A DNA stretch of 64,000 nt from Zhengitettix transpicula (Eukaryota; Arthropoda; Insecta; Orthoptera; Tetrigidae): positions 221,866,746 to 221,930,745 of the forward strand of contig CM073590.1 in the NCBI GenBank assembly GCA_037074705.1, given 5' to 3'. Positions 23,101 through 37,900 of this stretch are shown piece by piece; the first letter of the stretch is position 1, and each line of letters begins with the position of its first letter. Below the pieces are notes generated by a model, which saw only the letters and a program-made list of their open reading frames with translations, was not told where the DNA came from and made no database searches. Both the position numbers and the translations under genes were made by a program.

Positions 23101-26100
23101 TGAGACACACAGTATCTTTTTCAGAAAAGTTGCCTTTATCTTCTCAATATCTTTCAGATTTTTTCTATTTAGTTTCTCCCATATTAATTCCAAACCGTAT
23201 GTGACTATTGGGGTGACTTTTGCTTTGTAGATGGAGATGGCCGTGTCTATGGAGAGTTGTCGTATCATCCGAATATCTTGCATTGCTCTAATAGCTGCGA
23301 TTACTATATAGGATGGAACAAATTGTATAAATAAACCAACCCAAAGTGTATCTAATAAATAAAGCAGAGTGTTTGTTTGTATATATATTTGTATGTTCCT
23401 TATACAAATCTACACCAGTGGACCAAATTTCACCAAATTTCGTACAGGTGTTCTTTGCGACCAGGAAACAAACACTGTCGGGGTGAGACGAGTCTACCAC
23501 TCCCAAAAGCGGGGGTGGAAATAGGAAATATTTAAACATGCTAAAATAGCCGATATTTGAGTCGGATAAATATTTTTGTGTGTCAAAGATATTGATAGTG
23601 TTTCTACCAATGTTATCTGAATATAATTTTCATCCCCTACAACCTGAGAAAAGGACACCCTTAGGGTTTGGGGTGCAGATGCTTTACAGGAAAATAATGC
23701 AAATACCACAGAGATTGGAATCAAATCGAAGGTTATGGACGTAACTGAGTTTAGTTATGACATTCAACTTGGCATTTACCCCTCAGATGTAGGGGTATCG
23801 GGGTGGAAATTTTGGAACATGCAAACACAGCAGATATTTGTGTAGAAAAAATATTTTTCAGGGTTAATTATATTGATTGTATTTCTACTGATGTTGTTTG
23901 TGTATAATTTAACCCCTTTCAGCAAGCGAGGGGAGCACCCGTAGATGTGGGGTTGGAGGGGGTGTTTCTTTTAATTAACGCCAAATCAACGCCGAGATTC
24001 GAGTCAAACCGGGCTTATGGATGTCGCTGAGACTATTTATAACAAACTGAAAAATGCATGGGGGTGAGTGGGAATTGGCAGTCATGTGATGAGAGGGGGT
24101 GGCGGGAAAAGATATTCTCAAACATGCTAACCAGCCATTTTTTGTGTTGAATCAATGTAATTCTGGATCAATAGCATTCATAAAATGTCACTACATGTTA
24201 TCTGTGTATAATTTCAACTTCTTTAGGCATGGGAATAATGCACCCAAAGGGTTGGGGGCGGAGTGGCATTACATAAAATTACGCAGACACATTCAAGTTT
24301 TGAGTCAAATCCAGGGTTAAATTTGTCACTGTGTTTAATTATGACATTCAAATTACAGTTTAACTTCCCAAAGCGGGGGTGGACGGGGGTTGAAATTTTC
24401 AAATATGTTAAGCATACAATATTTGCATCAAATAAATATTTTTCTGGTTCACTGAGATTTATTAAATTTCTCTACATGTTCCATATATTTAATATAACCT
24501 CTTTTGGGATTTGGAGTTGAGCACCCTTAAGGGTGGGGGTGGAGTGGGTTAATAACGCAAACACAATCGAGATTGGACTCAAATCCAGGGTTATTGTTGT
24601 CAGTGAGTTAAATTATGATATTAAAGTTGCCATTTAATTCCCCCACGCGGGGGTGATTGGGGTGTAAATCTTCAAACATGCTAACACGGACGATATTTGA
24701 GTCGGATAAATATTTTCCAGGTAAAAGTGATTAATAGTGTTTGTACCAATGTATCTCAGTAAAATTTTAACATTTTACAGAATGGGAAAGGAGCACCCTA
24801 GGGCTGGGGGTGGGGGAATGTTACAAGAAAATAACTCGAATACAACCAAGACTGGTATCAAAACCAAAGTTATGGATAACTCTGAGTTTAATTATGACAT
24901 TAAGTTAGCAATTAACCTCCCAGCAAAGGGGGAGGTTGGGGGTGGAAATTGTCAAACATGTTAATCTATCAATTTTTGCGACGACTAAATATTTTTCGGT
25001 ATCAATAAGATTCATAAAATTTCTCTACATGTTCTCTGAGTATAACTTCAACCCCTTTTGGGCTTATCAGTAGAGAACCTTTAGGAGTGGGGTGGAGGAA
25101 AGCTACAATAAAATAATGTGAATAAAACCGAGATTGGAGAAAATCCAAGGTTATGGATGTCGCCGAGTTCATTTATAGCATTCAATTTGCCATTTAACCC
25201 CAAGGGGCGGGAGTGGATGGGGTGGACAGGGGTGGAATTTTTCTAACATGTTAAATGATTGATATTTGAGTTAAATAATTAATTGTCGAGGTCAATGACA
25301 TTGATAATATATCTACCGATGTTGTCTGTAAAATTTAACCCCTTGAGAGGGAAGCACGCTTACGGGAGGGGGTGGAAACATTCAAACATGCTAAAACAGC
25401 CGATATTTAGGCAGATAAATATTTTTAGATATCGAAGAGATAGTGTTTCAACCGATGTTATCTTAGTATAGTTTCATCCCCTACAGGATGGGAAAGGAGG
25501 GTAAAACAACCAAGATTCGAATCAATTCAGAGACTATAAATGTCACTGAGTCTAATTGTGACAACCTGGGTAATGTGACGGGTTTGGGAGGTGGTGGGCG
25601 GGGATAGAAATTTCCAGAGAATGTAATTGGCCAATTTTTGTGTTTTTGATTATCGCACATTTGTGCGGGTGGTCATCGTCTAACATGTAAAAACGGCCGA
25701 TATATTTGGTCAATGACTTCAACCCCCTTTGGCATGGGAGGTGATCACATTTAGGGATAGGGTTCAAGGAGCGTTATATAAAAATAGCGCAAAAGTAACC
25801 AAAATTGAAGTCTTATCGGGGGGTTATGGATAAATGACATCTTGGGCAACACCGGGCCCCAACTAACTAATTATTTCTAATCAATTAAAATATATCTACA
25901 TTTAACCAGAATGTCCTATCCTAGGAGGTTAAATTTGTAAGCATGGTTCTACAGACATCATGGAAACATGTACCTCAAGACAAAGAATTCCAAATTTTCC
26001 TAGAGCATCCCAGTTCTGTTGTGGAACTGATGGCCATGATCCAACAGCCAATTTTGGAAGGGAGTTTAGGAAACATGTAACCCCTGGTGCCAAATTGAAA

Positions 26101-28517
26101 ATAGAGTTCCAGAATTCAGAATCAAGAAATAAGTCTGAAAGTCGTGATGTGTATTTCGCTTCTCTGGATGATAATGGTCTGCCAACAGGGCAAAATACCT
26201 GCAAAGAAGAATAAACAAAGAAAAAACCATGAGATACTATGATCTTATTTTTAATATTTTTATTCAACTGAAAAACGTACAAAATCGTTTTTCTTGAGTC
26301 ATTAATACTGATAAAATAAAAAATTGGTTTCAAAATACTAGGAATGATAGTGAAAAATCAATTAATATCTGAATGAAGCATATTTGTTTTTATTCTTTTA
26401 CCTGATGTGTACGTGGTAAGACATTTTTAATACATCCAATATTCTGTAGGAGTACATTTCTAGAAGCAGCATAAAGTGGGCTTTCTAAATCACATAACTT
26501 TTGTTGTAATTCTATACAACTTGTGGGATCATTATAAGGTGCTTCATGTATGCCTGCTGCTTTATATGCCTGAAATAAATTTTCATCATTCATAGTCATA
26601 CAGAATATTTAAAAGTTCCTATTTACCTTAAAATTGAAAACAATATTTATAAAGAATATATATTTATTTATAAAGAAAATTTATACTTTGATGCTCTTTA
26701 TACTAAACATATTTTTTTCTTTAAATTGTGCTCTTTCTTGATTATAAATTAAATAAATGTATGCTTTATTTATTTTATAATGAGCAACACATTATCAAAG
26801 CAATATTATTGATAATTCACAATTTGAAATATTTATCTATAACAAATTCTCAAGATAAAAATGTTAATAAATTAACAGTTTAAGAATATAACAGAATATT
26901 TTTGACCCAAACAGAAGTTTCATTTGAAGATAATTAATTTATTTCAAAATATAAAGGACTGGCAAACATACATTCAATAAAACTTATTTTAAAAAGTTAA
27001 TCAGGTACACCCAAGTAAATTCGAATTTGATAAGAACATAATTTTTTCAAGATATAAAGAATAAGATTTTAATTGTTTTTCTAATTGAAATTGACCACTG
27101 TGTTTTTACTAATACAAATTATATGAGTAGCGACTGTAGAGAACAGAAACAACAGGACTTAGATTGGAAAGTTTTTCTAGTATAAACAAACCTGAAGAGT
27201 TAACTGTGTGCCGAGAGATAAACAATGTTTCAAGACTGAAACATTGATTTCCTTCAAACTTAGCACTTGTATAATGTCATTATATTCCAATTTACTTAGT
27301 AATTGAGCAGTTTCCAATCCTGCAGTTCCATTAAGGCCACATCTAAATAACAACATAATATAAATACTTGAATACTCACAGAAGTAAAAAATAATTGTTA
27401 AATATACAATGTGAAAAGCTATTCATCTATAGAGCGGTTGCATATTGAAGGATTAGGACTAGCAGGAGTTTCTTTAGTATGTGCCTGCTTTATGACTTAT
27501 GGCATGTGACAAATGAAACAAGAAAATATTTTTTCTTGATTTATATAAAAACTTTAGATAACAGATACAGTTCATGTAACAGATTCATGCATTCCTCTAC
27601 TGAATATTTTCATATTTAGGTAAATATTAATTTATTTAATGATTTTCATACAGTATTCCAAACAAATTCAAAATTAATTGTAACTGTTCACAATTCTTAG
27701 GCAGAACTCACTCAATTAAATATAATTTTTTTAAATAGAAAACATTGAAAACACTTGAATTTAATAACAAACTGTATAATACTCTTGGTTCAAACAAGAA
27801 CCTGAATATAAAGACTATAATACAACTTTAAAAAGTTTTTACCGTTGCTTTACTTCAGCAAGAAACCAGTTCTTATCAACATTGACATTGGCATACTGAA
27901 TGCTAGATGAATTAATAATTCTATGAGTATCTTGATCAAAAATTGATAGATCATAGCATTCCATAGCTAACTTATTCAACACACCTATAAGGCTGCTATG
28001 TCTGAAACAAAATATTTCAGCAAAATTAAAATAAAATTCAAAAATACTAAATATTGAACATTGACCCAGCATTAATTTATAAATGATATTCACACATATT
28101 TCTATGGAATGCAAACATAAATGTGTACCAAAAATATGTATAATAGTATTTATAACTAAAACCTGATCAATTGTAATAATGAAAATAAACAGAATTAAAT
28201 ATTTCATTTTTTAATCAAATCATTTTCTTTACCTACGATGACGTTGCAAAGCTGTCAGTAGTTCGCTAAGTTCTTCAGATGAAAGTTGTCCAGCTGCTTC
28301 TTCCTTTCCTAATGCTAATAATAGTTCTGCACGATTGCTAGCAAGTGTTGCTGCTTGTCTAGCCAATACTAATTGTGGCAAATCCAGAAACCTTGGAATT
28401 AATAGCAACAGAAGTGGTCCACTCTGTGATGGATGAACACCTTTCAATGAATGCAGTAACCGGGAAACAAAGCTGGGCTAAAATATTAATAATGAAATAT
28501 GAATAAAAGGTACATAC

Positions 28518-28554
<37 letters not shown>

Positions 28555-28685
28555 AACACAATATTAGGAGAATCCATTAAAGAATAGGAACTAATTTGGT
28601 GATGAAGTCATATTCGAACTTGAATAGTGAGGAGGGATAGAAATAAATAGGAGGATTACACTTTATGATAATTGCTTTTCTAGGT

Positions 28686-28741
<56 letters not shown>

Positions 28742-28862
28742 GCAATATTGGTATGGAAAGGAAGGGGAGAGAGCTTGTGGCTTACCTGAAAGTGAAGTAC
28801 GGTGTAGCCATAGGGAACCGAAAGTAGTTCTTCAAATTTTCCTACACCGTACTTATATTTTT

Positions 28863-28915
<53 letters not shown>

Positions 28916-31900
28916 GAATAATAATTGTTATTTGAATATGAAGGAATTATTATGAACAGTATAATGTTGAAATGTTACTAATATAAATAATAAACTGACA
29001 ATTTTGAGTTGGTCTATTATTCATAATAATCTAAGGCAAATAGCTATTCTATTTTAAACTCACAGCTAGATACTACATTAAAGCATGGCACAAAACTGTT
29101 ATATAATTTTCAGCTAACCTGAGAAAAATCTTTACACCGTGAGCCAACTGCTTGCACAAATAAACCACTTGCAGTGCTGTGTCTATGTACTGCAGCAACC
29201 ATCTCTTGAACAGGTGGTTCATTTGAAAGCCTTACAACTTGTTCCATGTGATTAACTAAAAGCCATGTTAATTGTTCAGCATCACCAATATTTTCACACT
29301 GAAAAATTATTACAATAATAACTCTTAGAAAAACCACGTTAAACAAACAGCTATATTACTTGATTCACATGATGATAAATATACTAAGATTTTTTCCACC
29401 AAATAAACACTAAGTCAAAATACTCAAAAATAAATTTACAATCAGAACTTAAAATATAATTAAGGTAATTGTTAAATACAAAATTGATTCTAGGGGGAAA
29501 AGAAAGTAATGAAGTCAGGTTAACTTTTTTTAAATTTCTACCTACCACATAGTCACAATATAATATTGAGCCACCCTTTCTTACAACTTCTACATTGATA
29601 CAAGATGAAGGGCCATAACACTCAGATTCTTCTGGTCTGAAAACATGATTTATTATTTTTTTAAATATATGCATTTGAATTAAAAACATATAATATGTAT
29701 ACATTACAATTAGAGGTAAATAATATTAGCTCTGTAAAAACTGATAAAGATGAAATTAAAATAAGTTTGTTAAATTCCATCAAGAAGAATATCATTTTAC
29801 TTGTCATCAGTAGTATTATTTTAATAATAATTTATCCATAGATGGATTAAACACAACACTAATTACACAAAAAACTGGTCTAGAAAACCATGATCACTAA
29901 CATCTGACATATATGTCATGATATGTCAATAAAGCAATTATTGGTTTTACAAATATATCAAGTTAAATGTTGCATAGAATAAAACAAGTTTCTGAGACCA
30001 TACTATAGGGAAATAATTTGCCCATAATCAAACACAGAAGGTAATAATTCAGTCAAATAAATAAACTGTGAGAAATTTCTTCTATTAACTTCAAAAAGAT
30101 ACCATATAAAATAGTTAATGTCACACTTCAGCAACAAAACATTTACAAAGTATTTTAATATAATTAGTGGTAATTGGACAAAATTTAGAATTTATTTATA
30201 AAAATTAAAATTTACAATTAACTAAAATAAATACAGACCTCTTCAGATGTATCTAAAAAATTAATTAATAACTTTAAGTATAATAAGATATGATTAATAG
30301 TTAATTAAACTTAATGATATAAACAAATAATTCACCCGCAACAATAAATAGTAAAAAAACCTGTGGGCTACATAATTTTACAATTTCTAGAAAACATGCA
30401 ATTTAAATCAACCTGTTTGCTCATTAAGGTATTGAGATAATATTTAAATCATATAATAATTAAAAATTTCGTAAAAAGTATAAACATGTTTTACAATATT
30501 TGGAGAAGCATAATGTAATATACAAAATTTAATGGTTGGATTGTTTTGTCTATTATATAGGGTAGGCAAAATGAAAGCTTCAAATCAGAATTAAAACAAC
30601 CTTTAGATAAACAATCTGTTTACCAATAACTGTAAAATTGATTGGATTAATATAAAAATTTTAGATGTTGAAAGTAATTATTATCCTTTATTGATGAGTG
30701 AAATGTTATATATTAGGTCCAATATAAATTCAATGAAAGTATAAACAGATACACAAAATTTAAATTGTATTTATGATTTGGCGTTATTCAAAATAATATT
30801 TTCTTACAATTTTGAATGTTTAATTCTCATTTTTTGTGTTTAAAAATTCAGTTACTACACATTTTAAGTGTTTCTTTAATAATGTAAGTAAACATATTAT
30901 ACTTTATTTATTTTTTGTGATTCAACCTTTAATTGCTTTTTATTATATTTCTTATTATTATTTTAAATACATCAGAAGAGGTCACTTAACTTTGGAATGA
31001 AACATAATGTATGTTAGTTAATGTTAAATTTTAATGTTTATAAATAAATGCTGACTTCTGGACAATTTCCATTGTTTATATTTAATACAGGTCCAATAAA
31101 GTTCAATTTTCAATTACTTAGTATTTTAATGTTATTCCTAGTATTAATTTGATTTGCTTTAGTTTCCTTCTTTATTTAATACTCAAATATTCTGTACAAA
31201 ACTTACCCTTCATCAAGAACAACTGCAACAGGTTTTGTTCGTAAGATTTGTGCCCACAATAACTGGTCATTATAACCCAATAATGTTAACAAATAACACC
31301 ACTGAAATGTCAGCAAAGGACACTGAGTAGCTAACTCCAGAAACATACTGTTCATTCTGTCGACAGGTATATCAGAGTCTTTACTTTGTACAATATGGAG
31401 TGCTGCAGTTGCTACCTTGCAATAACTTCCTGGAAATATTATAACTTAATTAATATAAGAGTTTCAAAAAATGTTTGTAAAATACATTACCACATTAATT
31501 TAACATACCTGATTCAAACATATATATGCAATAAAGCAGGAAATGGGAAAACTGTTCTTCCAAATATTTCCAATCTATATCCAATGAAGGAGTAAATGCT
31601 ATGTTATGCATACGACTGCTCACAAGGTCTATAACCCTTAATAGGAGCCTTTAAAAAAGAAACGAAATTATTTTATGCAAATTCAATTATTCAGTTCCTC
31701 AGGTCATTATTGATAAAAGATAATTATCAAATCAGTTCACATTAAACCTACTAACTACTTCCATACCTCCACTTCACCAGTTTTCACCTAAACCTAGAGA
31801 TTAGTCCTTATGTGAGCTCCCAATTACTCCACATGGAATAATCTCCATTCACTCATGAGCTGCAGTAGTATACAGATGGAAGTAAACAAACACTATACTC

Positions 31901-34900
31901 TAATTGTCCACAACTAGCAGTAGAGATCAGAATAGGCCACTCACAGTTAAAGTTCGAAGATAACATTTATCCAGAAATCAGCAACAACACTTCATCACAC
32001 TACCAGCTACGTGAGGGAGGAAGACCTGTATCCACCCCCACTCAACAATGAAAACTTCGAGATCTTCAACTTCCATGCTCAACCAACATCAAAAGTGAAA
32101 AGTGTCAATCATCCACTATGTCCTCAACCACATGAAAACAACAGTGATCCTACAATAACCTCATCTCCATTGACACACAGAGACAAAGACATATCCGCTT
32201 CACTAGTACTAGAATCCTTAATCCTCAAACGTCACAAAATGTTTCCTCCATCCACTGATAACAAAAGGAGTGAAAAAAGTGCTCAAAAACTTGGAAAAAC
32301 TTCGAAAGCTTTTTTTTTCAATAGGATGTGAAAATAGTTTTTAACATTTAGCATATGTAGGTGAGTGTTTCTTAGTTTCGTTGTTAATAGTATAACAATT
32401 TTTGTTCAACCACTTTTATATTGGCTTCTTGAAAATACAAATTTATTTTGTTCAATTTCTCCACAGAAAAGACCTGATGAAGGTACAAACACATACTAAA
32501 ACATTGTCGTAAATAGATAAAAATATTGTCTGGTATTGGTCAAAAACTGCATTATTAATCTCTCTTTTCCCCAACAGATCAACATTCTGAAAGAAATTAT
32601 AACAAATCCTTCGAAGAAAAAAGATCGGTATAGCAACATTCCTAGATTCTGAAAAAGCGATGGTGTCTTACTGGCCACTTTGTATTTCTATTTTTATTTA
32701 GGATATGTAATAAAAAATAATGAATTTTGAATAATTTATTTACACAATACGTCAGATTAAATTATTAACATTAAAAAAAATTAATCGAAACTTATAACTG
32801 GCTTATACTCTGGAGAGCAGAAAGAATTCTCATACATAGCATGAAAGGCTACTCTCAAATTAAAATAATCAAAATATAAAAATGTAACTATCGTGTTTAA
32901 ACAAAGATGGTGTTCAGTTACTTGGAAATGCTTGTAGATCAAGGTGTCCATCCTATTGGCGGTGGTAGCCACTTTTTTTGTAGGTCTGTCCAGAACCGAT
33001 GCTGGTTGAGTTGGCGTAATTAGCTTTAACCCAACTTTCTGGTTGACAAGTTGATCATCAAAGCTGATTTCTTGTAATTGTGCTAGACTGGACCAAGCCA
33101 CTCCTTTGTGCAAAGAGCCACCCTCCTTCAAGCACTTGTTTTTTCAGACTACCCTCACGGACAGCTGAAGTTCTTTTTCCTACCTTTTAAAACATCTGGC
33201 AGCTCCCTTCGAAGTACAACAGGCGGCCCGACCATAACTAACAGAACACCATTGAATATGTGACTTGCCTGCATGCTTCGACAAAATTTAGAAGGAAAAT
33301 TCTTTCTTCTTGCCAGAAAATTAAATTACACAACATTAAAATATGAGGTAGAAAATGGATCACCACAAACCTTCGATAAAGTTCACAATCCATCCTATCT
33401 GTTTAAAATCAAAGCCCACCTCTCCCAACACTACTTAAACCTTCTTTCAAATTATGTCACCAACAAATCCCACAGAGGTAAAATAGACAATAACCATCTG
33501 TTCCCTTCTCCCTAAAAAGAAAAGACTACGACCTATCAGTCACTATTAACAACTCTACTACCCCTACAAAATCTTCCCACAAATACATTGACCTAACCCT
33601 CAACTCCAAACTAACATTGTCCCTTCACACTTGCCACCTAAAAAAAATAATACTCCACCGATTCCTCAAATGAAAACCATTCCTGAACCCAAAATCTCCT
33701 TTATTCCTCTCAACAAAAAAGTCCTGTACACATCCCTCATCTATCCCCTCTGGTTTTATGCCTGGTTACATCTGGGGTTCGGCCACTACCACCCACATAA
33801 ATTAAATAAAAATATCCAAAAATAAAATCCTCTACTTTATAATTAACTGTCCTTGGCACATTACTAACTCTAGAATCCACAATGACCTAAATATTCCCTG
33901 AACCCAAAAAACTATAACCAATAATGTTATTAGGTGATCTAAATGCAAAAAATACCATGTGGGGTTGCTGAGGGATTAAGATTACATCAAATAATGACGA
34001 ACTATTGCATACTTTTATCAGCCCCAAACAAATACACCTACTACCTGTTCAGGGCTGACCATCAACCAGACATCTTAGATGTTGTCTTACACAAGAATTT
34101 GAAAACAACAAATGGTAACAAATGAACTAGATTCTGATCATCTACCTGTAATAATGTCATTTTATGATGTGCCTCAAGCAAAGACCCCTGCACCGAGATT
34201 GGTTGATGGCATAACTGACTGGAAAAACTTCCAAAAAGTGCTAGACCAAAAACTGAATTGGACGGGACCACTCCAGAATTCAACAAAGATTGATGTTGCA
34301 ATAACGAAATATACGACTGCAATACAAGAAAGCACGATGGAAACAATAATACCAAGAAAACAAAGAACTAATAAACACTAAAAATAGATATCGAAGAAAA
34401 TGGCAAAGGACTAGGTTACCTTATTATAAAATACTATATAATAGATTAAACCATATAGTTAAACAAGAGCTGAATCATATCTGAATAACAATGTATAACA
34501 GATATTTAGAAGAAATACATCAACAATGTGGAAAGCAACCAAGAGGCTCCTGAGACAACCTAGCATCATCTACCCACTAATAGTCAACAACACGATATAT
34601 TCTTCAGAAGAAGAAAAAACAGTAATATTGGCCATGCACCTGGAAAACGTGTTTACAACAAATGCAGACGAAGATGAACCTGTACTTGCTACTGAAATAG
34701 AAACCACCCTAGCTGAATTTCACAGGCGGGAAGCCATGGAAATAATCCCCACGTCTACTCAAGAAATCCAGCTATATATGCAGCGACTGCCTAAACTCTC
34801 CTGGACCAGACCTGATAACCTACTAAATATTGAAAAACTTGTCAAAGAAAGCTGTAGCCTATTTAACCTCAATTTGTAATGGTTTTATAAGACTTGGATA

Positions 34901-37900
34901 CTTTCCTCTGGCATGGAGAACAGCAAATGTCTTACCAATCTACAAAACTAACAAGAACAAACATGACCCTGACAGCTACAGATCCATAAGCCTATTGTCA
35001 ACTTCAGCCAAGCTACTAGAGAAGGTTATCCTCACTAGACTGCAAGAATACATACACGAACATGAAGTTGTACCATCTCATCAGTTTGGATTCAGTCACA
35101 CTCGACTACTCACCAACTCATCAGACTAACAGAGTCGATTGAAAAGGAATTTGAAGAGATTAAATATACTGCAGCAGTCTTTCTAGATCTGGAAAGAGCC
35201 TTCGCCAAGGTTTGGCTGGAATGACTCTTGTATAAAATGATTAAATTAAATATTCTGGATTACATAATAAAAACCTTAGAATCCTTCCTGACCGACAGGA
35301 CGTTCAGAGTAAGGATCAACGCATCACTATCTAGCATCAAAACAACAAAAGCAGGAGTTCCCAAATGGAACCTATTGGGACCAACCTTGTTCAACCTCTA
35401 CGTACATGATGTGCCCACAGTGAACGACTCAACGCTAGCCATGTTTGTCGACGACACCTCGATACTAGCACAGAGCGCCAAAATAGAAACTACAGTTTCA
35501 CTTTTAAAATGCAATTAATGTAACGTGTGATTGGTATAAAAATTGTAAAATAAAAATTAATACTACCAAATGCCAAGCAAAGATGTTCACACTCAAGCGC
35601 TACACTCAACTACCGACACTCCGAATGCACAATAATGAAATAACATGGAATCCAAAGGACTCGGCGATAAAGTATCTAGGGGTTCACCTAGATGCAAAAC
35701 TCAACTGGAGATACCACATCCATAAAAAACTAAATGAGTGCTACACAAAACTCTCTCTGCTATACAATATGATCAACCAAAATTCTCATCTTCGAGTTGA
35801 ATCCTCGCTCCTAATTTATAAATTGATTCTCCGACCCATTCTTACATACGCCTGCCCAGCTTGGAGCAACGCATCTCACTTCACTCAAGAAACTTCAAAC
35901 CATGCAGAATAAAGTGCTACGTATTGCAATTAACAGTCCGTGGTTCATACAAAACAGTCAAATCCACCAAGAATTAAAAATTCCACTTATAACAAACTGC
36001 ATCCACAGTCTAACCATTAACTTTTTCAAAAATATAGTGAAGTGTAAAAGTGCAAAGAAATTAAACCTAGGACAAAAAAACACACATAAAAGACTCAAAC
36101 GAAAACTTCCCCAAGACTTACACAAATAATTGTCAACCTATAAATACCTGAACATAATGTAATCAGCCATAGATGTGAAAACATATTTCACATAACCCTC
36201 TCTCCAAATACTCTTAGCCATAAGATTTCTTATTATATCATAGCAGTGAATTGCATTTTATTTGCAGACCCTGCTAAATAAAATTAAAAAAAAAAAAAGA
36301 ATCCCACCCTACTCCACCTAAACCCCTCTGAAGGATAAAAAGGAAATGGCAAATTGACCTGGCAACCACCATAAATAAAAATTTGTTAACTTCCTCTTCT
36401 ACTACTCAGTCAAGAAGCAACTAAATTTCTTTAAGTTATTTTTAACATGTTAAGGTATAATAATTGTAAAATCTTCAGATTAAAACATTTTCTGTACATT
36501 AATAAAAATGGAATAATCTGCCAAGCTACACCAAACACATCATCAGTGCCTTCATAGATAAAAGAATACCATACAGACATCCTCCAACATCAAATAGCCT
36601 GTGTCCTATCCACTTTAAACCTATCCAAATAACTCTTGACCACAGAAAAAATTAAAGTATACTCCTTACCATGAACTACTATCAAATGTGAGGTCCCCTA
36701 CATAACTACTGTAAGATGATGTGGATTCATATAGTAATTAGGCCAGAACTAAAGTTTATGTCAACCTCAAGGAAGGTAGTGATGATGAGTTATATCACAT
36801 TTTCTCCATCCAGAATAGTCTGGCCACAAACCAAATCTGCAATGCTTTTTTAAATAGAAAATACCCTACAGACCTCCTCCAGAAGCAAATATTTCGTGCC
36901 CCATCTACTGTCCAAATACCCAAACTCACTCTTTACCAATATAAAAAATGTAATACTGCCTCTCAGCACAACCTATTTTCCTGGGCTACATAAATTAAAG
37001 TACATCCTCTGCCTGACCTACACTGGACTGCAGTCCAACCTAGATATAAAAAAACATCCTTCCCACAATACTCCCCACCTTCAGGGGCCCTCCCACCCTC
37101 CGCAATATCCTCATCCACCCTTGTCAATCCTGACCTCACACTAACCCTACTTAAGCCGGATTGCCAACCTTGTGGCAGGAAAAGATGCTATAACTACCCT
37201 ATCATTTAACATACTACAACCCTCCAATACTCCACAAATAGCCACCTACAAAATTAAATGAAACATTACCAGCCCTTCCTCCCATATAATTTACCAGATT
37301 AATTGCAAACTCTGACCCACATTCTATACTGGTCAAACTAAATTACCTCTTCCTGAACACATTGCTAACCATTACAGCACTGCCAAACTGTCTAAAACCC
37401 AATTCCCACAGCTGCTCATGACCAAAGCCAAGACACCAAAAATTTCAACCAATGCTTCACACTGACCCTCATTAAAGCCTTACATCCTGATTCGTCAGAT
37501 TCTGAATTCTTTGGAAACTCTCTTTCCAACAGGTCCTACAGTCAGGAAAAGTCCTGAACTTAACATCCTCTAGCTACACCCTTTCCCCAATTTTACTCAC
37601 TTACTTTACTTTACTTTTTATCTTCCATTTCTAGTTTGTATGTAAGTATTGTGTATGTAATATGCATATTTATATGTATGTGTACATGTATTATTTCCAC
37701 TACAGTATACTCCAACAGAACCTTCTCCATAAAAATACATAATCACTTCTCCCAACCCTACCCTATTGCTGCAGGTGTCCCACAAGGTTGTTATTGCCCT
37801 ATTCCTATACAACATCATCTCCCAGAATATCCCACAACTAGGACAATCCTTTTCACAGATGACATTGCCATCTCCTATCAAACCTCCTCTCACACCTTCA

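Noticed and set aside
24099..25471. Several 60-85 codon plus-strand frames
   Set aside because: They recur with the period of the tandem array and share no conserved protein; shadows of the repeat.
25960..26214. 84-codon plus-strand open frame
   Set aside because: It is the antisense shadow of huntingtin window exon 25.
34062..34355. 97-codon minus-strand frame
   Set aside because: Shadow of the LINE endonuclease region on the plus strand.
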